This document shows positions 16,676-22,565 of a stretch of 23,352 nucleotides of DNA, piece by piece; within the stretch, counting starts at the first letter, position 1, and every line of letters starts with the position of its first letter. The translations under genes were made by a program, and so were the position numbers. The DNA is from Candidatus Thorarchaeota archaeon (GTDB lineage: Archaea > Asgardarchaeota > Thorarchaeia > Thorarchaeales > Thorarchaeaceae), in the NCBI GenBank assembly GCA_004524595.1, contig SDOA01000059.1, positions 1 to 23,352 of the forward strand. The letters run 5' to 3'. The notes below the pieces were generated by a model. That model made no database searches. It was not told the DNA's origin and was given only the letters and a program-made list of their open reading frames with translations.

Positions 16676-17004
16676 CCTTTCAACCTCCTTAGCTCACGAA
16701 TATCAAGTGTTCCATAGTGCTTGTACGCTTTTATGATAAGACTCATGGCAACAACTGCAATCGCACCGCCAATACAGATTGAGATGATCACAAAGTCTTG
16801 GATTAGTGGGTCAACTTGTGGTCCAATCATACTAGGCCCAGTGGTGAAAGCAGCAAAAGCAAGGAAGTTGAGATTTACTGCGGATACAAGAATCTCGATA
16901 CCCATTACTAACTTGATCATGTTCTTTGAACTTGCAAGTGTGTAGAGACCCAACAGATAGAGTAGTAGAGCAAAGATAAGATAGAAATGAAGCATGTCGA
17001 GCAT
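16672..17004 (-). CDS. nuoK: Complex-I/Mrp small membrane subunit K
   Basis: This is a three-helix subunit next to the antiporter subunits, homologous to NuoK, MrpC and MbhG. I chose ATG 17004 because GGGAGG sits 9 bases upstream; a GTG at 17031 would place that site inside the gene. The product is 110 residues. Glu37 in MGIEILVSAVNLNFLAF is the conserved first-helix acid. The following DPLIQDFVIISICIGGAIAV (66-85) resembles the DPLPQALVLTAIVIG motif of MrpC/MbhG more than the AAAEA motif of NuoK, and the second glutamate of NuoK is missing. It starts one base after the J2 stop and overlaps nuoL by four bases. Confidence 0.92.
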   Translation of the reverse strand: MLDMLHFYLIFALLLYLLGLYTLASSKNMIKLVMGIEILVSAVNLNFLAFAAFTTGPSMIGPQVDPLIQDFVIISICIGGAIAVVAMSLIIKAYKHYGTLDIRELRRLKG

Positions 17005-17005
17005 T

Positions 17006-17254
17006 CTATTCAGCCTCCCTTTTTGATGCACGGAACATCGCTGAAGCAGCCATCACTGCAGCTAAGAGTAGTGTCACTTGTATGAGAAGGTCAATAGCAC
17101 GATAGGATCCTAGCCAATCAGCAACAGCAGAATTGGTATCAGCAGGAAGATCTATCGGAGACCCCAGGGTAAAAGCAGTGAGGTCCACCAACTGGCCTAT
17201 AATAAGAAGGAAGACGAGAGCACCAAGAAGTAGTGCTGCAATACGGTATCGCAT
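17006..17254 (-). CDS. NuoJ C-terminal-half / MbhE-like membrane subunit
   Basis: The product is 82 residues with two hydrophobic helices (~5-22 and ~55-74). It stands where the second half of NuoJ would be. The segment LGSYRAIDLLIQVTLLLAAV (49-68) resembles the YRxxDTLGE motif of MrpB and MbhE, with Tyr51, Arg52 and Asp55 present and the usual glutamate replaced by Gln59. It also fits the C-terminal helix of NuoJ. The start ATG 17254 overlaps the J1 stop (TAATG) and has GAGGTGG 7 bases upstream, so translation is coupled. It is probably a structural membrane subunit linking the antiporters to the redox module. Confidence 0.82.
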   Translation of the reverse strand: MRYRIAALLLGALVFLLIIGQLVDLTAFTLGSPIDLPADTNSAVADWLGSYRAIDLLIQVTLLLAAVMAASAMFRASKREAE

Positions 17255-17547
17255 TAGGTAGCCACCTCACTATTTTCATTACCAAGGCCTTCGTCTTCAA
17301 TCTCAGGAGGTTGGAGATTCATGGCAGCGAGAAAGAGGATAGCTACAGCGCCAGAGAACACGGATAGATTGAAGACTGCTACTAGCGGTGCACCTAGGGC
17401 GAAGAAGGATAGACTAAGGAACCCATTACCTATCGCAAATGCAATGATAGCAAAAGAGAGTTTCCTATACTCTATTGCTACAACTAGAAAGAGGAGCATC
17501 ATCACTAGAAAGATAATCTGAAGCACTTCTATTAGTGTGGAAATCAT
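17254..17547 (-). CDS. nuoJ: NuoJ N-terminal-half-like membrane subunit
   Basis: The product is 97 residues with three hydrophobic helices (~5-24, ~30-50 and ~54-76) and an acidic tail. GAPLVAVFNLSVFSGAVAIL (52-71) matches the central NuoJ helix that changes shape during complex I turnover, where VYAGAVMVLFLF is usual. The protein stops where NuoJ would continue; the rest appears as the next gene, so the NuoJ equivalent is split in two as in Methanosarcina Fpo. It is the first gene of the operon. ATG 17547 lacks a clear ribosome binding site. No nuoA, B, C, D, H or I lies upstream. Confidence 0.82.
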   Translation of the reverse strand: MISTLIEVLQIIFLVMMLLFLVVAIEYRKLSFAIIAFAIGNGFLSLSFFALGAPLVAVFNLSVFSGAVAILFLAAMNLQPPEIEDEGLGNENSEVAT

Positions 17548-17605
17548 CAGACAACACTACCCTGGGTCTAACCATGGTTGATAGTTGCCTCGGCGCTGTG
17601 GGCTA

Positions 17606-17613
17606 TTCATAAA
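17606..17613 (-). promoter_or_regulatory. TATA-like element, proximal, nuoJ operon
   Basis: On the minus strand TTTATGAA lies 59-66 bases before ATG 17547, predicting a leader of about 35 bases. It is weaker than the distal element at 17740-17746 but better spaced. Confidence 0.3.
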
Positions 17614-17643
17614 TCTAACTACATGTACATAGGAAGGCAGTAT

Positions 17644-17675
17644 CTGTTACTCTGCAGGGAAAGGGTGTGTAACAG
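17644..17675. repeat. Inverted repeat upstream of the nuoJ operon
   Basis: CTGTTAC (17644-17650) and GTAACAG (17669-17675) are exact inverted copies with 18 bases between them. The element lies between the distal and proximal TATA candidates of the antiporter operon. It could be an operator for a dimeric regulator or a hairpin in a long leader; no regulator is identified. Confidence 0.4.
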
Positions 17676-17739
17676 CTACAAAAATCATGGACAGAGTTGG
17701 GCACTTCTTAGATGAACATCTGAGAGAAAACGTACGTCC

Positions 17740-17746
17740 TTATATA
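17740..17746 (-). promoter_or_regulatory. TATA box, distal, nuoJ operon
   Basis: On the minus strand TATATAAG is a near-consensus TATA box. If it drives the nuoJ operon the leader would be about 165 bases and would include the inverted repeat. The plus-strand reading TTATATA could instead serve the epimerase, with a leader of about 120 bases. Confidence 0.4.
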
Positions 17747-17891
17747 CTTCCCATCCACACCGCATATTCGAGGTTGACCTGACACAATCCCTGACCTCAC
17801 AGAGTCGTTCCCAGTGCCGTTATCTAGGAGGACAGCACTCTGGTGTCCAAGACTGTCCAACTAACAATGAACGGTTACATGGTATATAGTA

Positions 17892-18860
17892 ATGAGTCAG
17901 AGTGATATGGCAAGTACATCTGTTGTTACAGGAGCAAGTGGTTTTATTGGAAGCCATCTTGTTGAGGAATTGCTCTCCAGTGGATATAGAGTGATTGGTA
18001 TCGATAATCTGAGAACTGGAAATCAAGAAAATCTGATCCCCGCACTGGAACTGAGCAAATTCCAGTTTTTCATCGGAGACATTCTTGATGAGAGTCTGTA
18101 CACGAAAATTCCTGAACATGTTGACATACTGTTTCATCTTGCTGCAATCTCTTCAGTAAGAAAATCAATTGAAGACCCTGTTCACGTTAATGATGTTAAC
18201 GTTTTAGGAACTGTAAGAATGCTTGAATTAGCACGGAGACTGGATATCGAGCATGTTGTCTTCAGCTCAAGCGCAGCAGTCTATGGAGATCCAGAGGTCA
18301 TGCCAGTCAGAGAGGAATTTCCCTATGATCCTCTTAGTCCTTATGCAGCATCGAAGATAGCTGGCGAGATGTACCTCAAGTCGTATAGCAAATCATATGG
18401 AATTGATACGACCATACTGCGATACTTCAATGTCTATGGACCACGACAGGCTTATTCTGAATACAGTGGTGTGATTTCGATTTTTATCAATCAAGCATTA
18501 TCAGACCTACCTATCACAATCGAGGGGGATGGGCTTCAAACTCGAAGTTTCATCCATGTGAAAGATACTGTGAGAGCGACTCGATTAGCAGGGCAACGTG
18601 ATAGTGCAGAGAGTGCAGTCATTAATATCTCCGGACCTGAACTGATCTCAATTCTTGACATAGCACGTAGAATAAAGAGAAGTGTAAATGGATGTACCTC
18701 TGAAATTGTTCATAAGGATGCACGAGTGGGTGATGTCAGAGACAGTATTGGGAGTATGGAGAGAGCTCGTAAACTCCTAGATTTCTCTCCAGAGATACCA
18801 CTAGACCAGGGTCTCAAAGACACCGCCCAGTGGTATAGGAACTATCAAACATCTAAGTAA
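17892..18860 (+). CDS. NAD-dependent sugar-nucleotide epimerase, GalE-like
   Basis: This is an extended short-chain dehydrogenase/reductase acting on nucleotide sugars, most like UDP-glucose 4-epimerase; it would supply sugars for glycans or glycolipids. It has 322 residues from ATG 17892. The NAD-binding GASGFIG lies at 14-20 and Asp38 follows the second strand. The catalytic set is Ser125-127, then Tyr151 and Lys155 in SPYAASK. The RYFNVYGPRQ signature follows. Substrate choice cannot be read from this, so a dehydratase or another epimerase is possible. An in-frame ATG at 17907 would give the more usual short N-terminus, and a TATATA at 17883-17888 sits too close for 17892 to be on its transcript. 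It converges on the UPF0182 gene with an 8-base overlap. Confidence 0.87.
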   Translation: MSQSDMASTSVVTGASGFIGSHLVEELLSSGYRVIGIDNLRTGNQENLIPALELSKFQFFIGDILDESLYTKIPEHVDILFHLAAISSVRKSIEDPVHVNDVNVLGTVRMLELARRLDIEHVVFSSSAAVYGDPEVMPVREEFPYDPLSPYAASKIAGEMYLKSYSKSYGIDTTILRYFNVYGPRQAYSEYSGVISIFINQALSDLPITIEGDGLQTRSFIHVKDTVRATRLAGQRDSAESAVINISGPELISILDIARRIKRSVNGCTSEIVHKDARVGDVRDSIGSMERARKLLDFSPEIPLDQGLKDTAQWYRNYQTSK

Positions 18861-21800
18861 CAGTGAGGAAGAGGTTGATCTGATCCACTATCCCATCCTC
18901 GGTTCTTAGAATTATCTGTATCAGAAACTGCTGAAAGACAGTACCCTGTGCAAGATGGACAGTCACTGAGGGTGCAGTTCCATATAGGTCTCCAGCACCG
19001 ATATTTCCAATATCTAACGTGAATGTAGCATTGGTACCACTCAAGACGGGGATGACTTGCGAGCCGTGCCATTGAATCGAGAAGTTTGCGGTATATTGGA
19101 GGTTCGTTGGAGGGGTCACGATGTCCAGATAGAGATGATGGGAGGCATTATCATTATTCCGCATCAAAGCGATCAGACTTGTAAGAGCACCGGAATCAAT
19201 CGTTATAGGATCGAAGACAACAGATTCAAACCCGACCTCTCCTTGTTCAATCACAGTCCGATTCAGGAGACCAAACATCTTGTAGTAAGCTTCAATGACA
19301 TTGTCACCAAGCTCAACACGTTCACCAGTCCTGGCATCAACGAGACCTACACCACCCAGTTTCTGAATCACTGTGTTCGTCGACGTCTCAACTTCAAGGA
19401 AAACAGGGACAATAAAGAACAGGTCTCCACCTAAATGATAGATAAGACGATTCCCATATCTATGCTTACCCCAAAATTGTAGTTGGGTTCTCACGTCATC
19501 TTTGGTCTCAAAAGCTTGTACAACTGCTGTTGGACCTAGCCAATTTGACGACCCGCTTTCTCCCGCCCTGTAAAATACCATCTGCCCGAAATTCTTGTCA
19601 CCACATCCCATTACATAGATGCCTGCCAAATTGTAGGCAGACACCGCAGAAGCGGATATCCTAAACTCAGCATTATGATAAGCAATGAATCGTTCTTCCC
19701 CACCGATATTCATAATGACATATCGGGTGTCAGAATCTTTTGGTGCTTGGTGAAAATCAACACCGCCAAGCCAGATGTTGGGATCATCTACATGAAAGAT
19801 GTAAGCGATCCTAAGTTGTCGTTCATAAAGGTCTTCAGGCCATTTCATCTGGGACTGAAGCCAGGAAGGTGTTTCTTTCCAATCATAGTAGGACTTGTAT
19901 GTATTATCAAGGAAGAAATCATCATCCATTGTTGGCGATTCATAAAAAGCCATCTCACCAGTTCCAATGTCAACAAGTACAACTCCGAGAAAACGCAAGT
20001 AATTTTCATGGGCATACCCCGTTGAGAGATGATAGTCAATAAAGACAGAGACCGCATAGAAGATCTCTCCATTGGGGCTAATCACTATGTAGGGATCTTT
20101 ATCAGCTGTCAAGCCTTGGAGTAAGATCGAATTCACACGAGCGTTTATATCCCGCTGAACGAGCATGTCCATTTCTTGTCCCAAATAAGACCAAGCTGAA
20201 GGTCCAAGGGTCAAAAGATAGTAGAAAGATTCGAAACCTCGAAGAGTATAATCTGGAGTCCCTTTAAAGGTAGCATTGCCAACTTCTTCAAAGTTTGCCA
20301 CATTGACAAATACACTCTCACTGAAGCCAAGACCCTCACCATAATAGAAACTGATGCCCTCGGTCCTATTGATGAGTGCAACTAGGTCATTCTTTTCAAC
20401 GAGCTCTCCACTGAACGCATCTAGGACAAGCATTCCCTCAGTATGCGTATAGATAATGTATTGATTGATGAAGTTAGTCCATGTCGTACTCAGTTCAAAG
20501 GTAAGGGGAGCAACCCAGTATTCATGGTTCTTGAAATATATAATATCGGAATCAGCTAATTGCATCCAATTAGCACCAATTTGATTCCTCATTCGTAAGT
20601 AACTTGCTGTCTGGTCCCATTGCCGCACAGTAGTGAGAGACTCTATTTCACTGGCAGGTGTTGCATTTGAAGTGAGGGCATCAAGGCTCAGTATCTCAAG
20701 ATTGGTCAGACCCGTTGCCCAGTTTGTTATCTCAATCTCTTTTTGTGTCTCTAGATTAAACTTCCAATCAACATACTTGTCTCCGTTCATTTGGATGCCA
20801 TAATAGAGTCCCTGTGTGATAGGCAACATGACAATAATCGCTATCAGAAAGATGGTCAGGAGCCCAAATGCACGAGGATTGTTCCCAATAGGAAGAAGGC
20901 GCTCGAGCTTCAAGCGACGTAACTCATTTGCGATGTGGGCACGATCCTCCATGAGTAGACCAACTCGTTTTCTGTAATCTTCTGCAGAAAGAGCCGCAGA
21001 CTCATATTCCTGTCTCAGTGATAACAGTTCACCCTGAAGACGAGCTAGGTCGCCCTCAAGCGCAGCAATCTTACTCTTTAGGCGTTGTTGGACATCGCCT
21101 GACCTAACTCTGACCACCATAAACGCAAAAGACCCAAAGAGGCAAGCAAAGAGTGCGATTATTAGAGCAAGATAACTCATCCAAGTACCGGCATTCACCG
21201 TCCACATTGGTACTCTGAGTATCTCCAAGAGGATTATCAGGGATGCAACTATTAGACCCTTGGAGATGACTATATAGATGTCTCTCCGCTGCATCATAAG
21301 GTCAGTCACTATACTAATCGAAACACGAGCAGCAGTGACAAAAATGAGAGTTGCAACAAGACCGAGATAGAGCTGATACGCTTCCATTGCAGGAATCAAA
21401 TCTTGAATTGATTGAGCAGAGGTTCCAGGAGCAAACGGAAGGGAAAATAGCGTTGTAAGCTCTGTTGGCGATATTGAGATTGAACCATCACCGGCAAGCA
21501 TCAACAGAAATGCGACATTCTGACCAGTTATGGCATATCCTCCAATTGACACGTAGTAGAGGAAGAACGCCCCAAATTCGAGGACTCGCCAGATAATTGC
21601 AGTACGGGTATCAAGTTTGGTCCTAACTGCAGGACCCGGCTGTGAAAGAGCTGAGAGGAATGAGAGGAACGACGAGCGAGACCAGATTGTTATGAGACTG
21701 CTCAGCATTGCAAGGAGGAGAGAAGCGGTGAAGATATTGTTCTTGAGAGTCCATGTCGCCCAGTAATTAACACCTGCTTTTGTATTATAGGTGTGCAGAA

Positions 21801-21900
21801 AGATCGTTTGCCCAAGAAGCCAACCATAAACAGTAGCAGCAACAGCTGCAATAATTGCTGCTAAAATACCAATAATGAATAACAGACGTAATAGTCTCAT
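18853..21900 (-). CDS. Large UPF0182-family membrane protein
   Basis: The function of the UPF0182 family is not established. This member has 1015 residues and starts at ATG 21900, with GAGAGGT 8 bases upstream. Residues 1-265 hold about seven membrane helices (starting at ~5, 55, 105, 125, 175, 208 and 240). A charged coiled coil follows at ~270-335, another membrane helix at ~345-367, and then a ~650-residue extracytoplasmic region rich in aromatic residues and N-glycosylation sequons. Family-type segments are WPEDLYERQLRIAYIFHVDD, then YNLAGIYVMGCGDKNFGQMV, and GPTAVVQAFETKDDVRTQL, followed by a VPVFLEVE strand. The last ~100 residues look like a beta-sandwich. It lies 64 bases after the deformylase-like gene. 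The length and order match the family; the role is unknown. Confidence 0.85.
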   Translation of the reverse strand: MRLLRLLFIIGILAAIIAAVAATVYGWLLGQTIFLHTYNTKAGVNYWATWTLKNNIFTASLLLAMLSSLITIWSRSSFLSFLSALSQPGPAVRTKLDTRTAIIWRVLEFGAFFLYYVSIGGYAITGQNVAFLLMLAGDGSISISPTELTTLFSLPFAPGTSAQSIQDLIPAMEAYQLYLGLVATLIFVTAARVSISIVTDLMMQRRDIYIVISKGLIVASLIILLEILRVPMWTVNAGTWMSYLALIIALFACLFGSFAFMVVRVRSGDVQQRLKSKIAALEGDLARLQGELLSLRQEYESAALSAEDYRKRVGLLMEDRAHIANELRRLKLERLLPIGNNPRAFGLLTIFLIAIIVMLPITQGLYYGIQMNGDKYVDWKFNLETQKEIEITNWATGLTNLEILSLDALTSNATPASEIESLTTVRQWDQTASYLRMRNQIGANWMQLADSDIIYFKNHEYWVAPLTFELSTTWTNFINQYIIYTHTEGMLVLDAFSGELVEKNDLVALINRTEGISFYYGEGLGFSESVFVNVANFEEVGNATFKGTPDYTLRGFESFYYLLTLGPSAWSYLGQEMDMLVQRDINARVNSILLQGLTADKDPYIVISPNGEIFYAVSVFIDYHLSTGYAHENYLRFLGVVLVDIGTGEMAFYESPTMDDDFFLDNTYKSYYDWKETPSWLQSQMKWPEDLYERQLRIAYIFHVDDPNIWLGGVDFHQAPKDSDTRYVIMNIGGEERFIAYHNAEFRISASAVSAYNLAGIYVMGCGDKNFGQMVFYRAGESGSSNWLGPTAVVQAFETKDDVRTQLQFWGKHRYGNRLIYHLGGDLFFIVPVFLEVETSTNTVIQKLGGVGLVDARTGERVELGDNVIEAYYKMFGLLNRTVIEQGEVGFESVVFDPITIDSGALTSLIALMRNNDNASHHLYLDIVTPPTNLQYTANFSIQWHGSQVIPVLSGTNATFTLDIGNIGAGDLYGTAPSVTVHLAQGTVFQQFLIQIILRTEDGIVDQINLFLTVT

Positions 21901-21964
21901 CTATTCAACCTCTCAATTCCTTCCTAGAACAAAGAGTGAACGGGTGCATAAGAGGGTAACGTTT

Positions 21965-22468
21965 TCACTCATACAACAAATGTTTCTGACTTTGTAATGA
22001 GAACGCTTGTCCATTGATAGCCCTTGAAACCGCAAGGATTCCCTCAAGATGGTCGTATTCATGTTGTAGTAACTCTGAGAGGTCATCTTTCAAGTCCATG
22101 GATTGTTGTTCCCAATTCTCGTCACGAAACTCAATTGTACAAGACCGATGTCGTTGCACTTTAACCAACAGGTCAGGAAAGCACATGCAATCATCCCACA
22201 CCTCAATCATCTCATCACTTAGATTCTTCAGTATAGGATTGACAAAGACAACAGGCTCATCAATATTCATGTAGATGATTCGTTTTCTTGTACCAATTTG
22301 TGGTGCCGCAATTGCACGTCCTGCACCATAGATATTTCGAAAATTCATCATCGTATCATGGAGATCATCAATCGTCTGACGAATACTATCAACCTCAGAT
22401 TCATGCACTTCCTCTGATAGCTCATAGAGCTGCGGATTTCCTAGCAATAGAATTTCTTGAACAGTCAT
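21965..22468 (-). CDS. def: Peptide deformylase-like metalloprotein
   Basis: In bacteria this family removes the formyl group from new N-termini with an Fe2+ or Zn2+ held by Cys, His and His. The product is 167 residues, the normal size, from ATG 22468. Motif 1 is GRAIAAPQIG (50-59), with Gln57 present and the usual second glycine replaced by Ala. Motif 2 is WDDCMCFPD, with Cys94 in place but Asp-Asp and Cys instead of the Glu-Gly and Ser of EGCLS. Motif 3 is HEYDH, with His136, Glu137 and His140. The metal site is therefore intact. Archaea do not start translation with formyl-methionine, so another amide substrate is likely. It is the first gene of a unit with UPF0182. Confidence 0.85.
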   Translation of the reverse strand: MTVQEILLLGNPQLYELSEEVHESEVDSIRQTIDDLHDTMMNFRNIYGAGRAIAAPQIGTRKRIIYMNIDEPVVFVNPILKNLSDEMIEVWDDCMCFPDLLVKVQRHRSCTIEFRDENWEQQSMDLKDDLSELLQHEYDHLEGILAVSRAINGQAFSLQSQKHLLYE

Positions 22469-22507
22469 CAGGTATAAGGGAACACACCGGAGATAAGAGT
22501 ATAACTC

Positions 22508-22517
22508 AAAATATATT
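22508..22517. promoter_or_regulatory. Symmetric TATA element between divergent genes
   Basis: AAAATATATT reads as a TATA box on both strands. For the deformylase-like gene it predicts a start near 22490 and a leader of about 20 bases. For the ferredoxin-like gene it predicts a start near 22540 and a leader of about 26 bases. Neither gene has a clear ribosome binding site. Confidence 0.45.
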
Positions 22518-22565
22518 CTACAACCAGTCGATACTAATATCAGTCACAAGTACTGTCTGTACACT

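Larger units (their letters stand above)
17548..17891. other. Non-coding intergenic region between divergent units
   Basis: This 344-base stretch lies between the nuoJ-N operon (minus) and the epimerase (plus). It holds two candidate minus-strand TATA elements, an inverted repeat at 17644-17675, and a plus-strand AGGAGGA at 17826-17832 that is not placed for either annotated gene. The latter could serve a 20-codon GTG ORF at 17843-17905 that ends one base before the alternative epimerase start at 17907. I see no tRNA or known RNA gene in it. Confidence 0.6.

Noticed and set aside
17548..17891. Possible tRNA or other structured RNA in the 344-base gap
   Set aside because: No cloverleaf, CCA end, box C/D or other known pattern could be seen; only the inverted repeat and promoter-like elements stand out.
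19057..20072. Several 75-125-codon frames on both strands within the UPF0182 gene
   Set aside because: All overlap clear UPF0182 family segments and show no protein features of their own.
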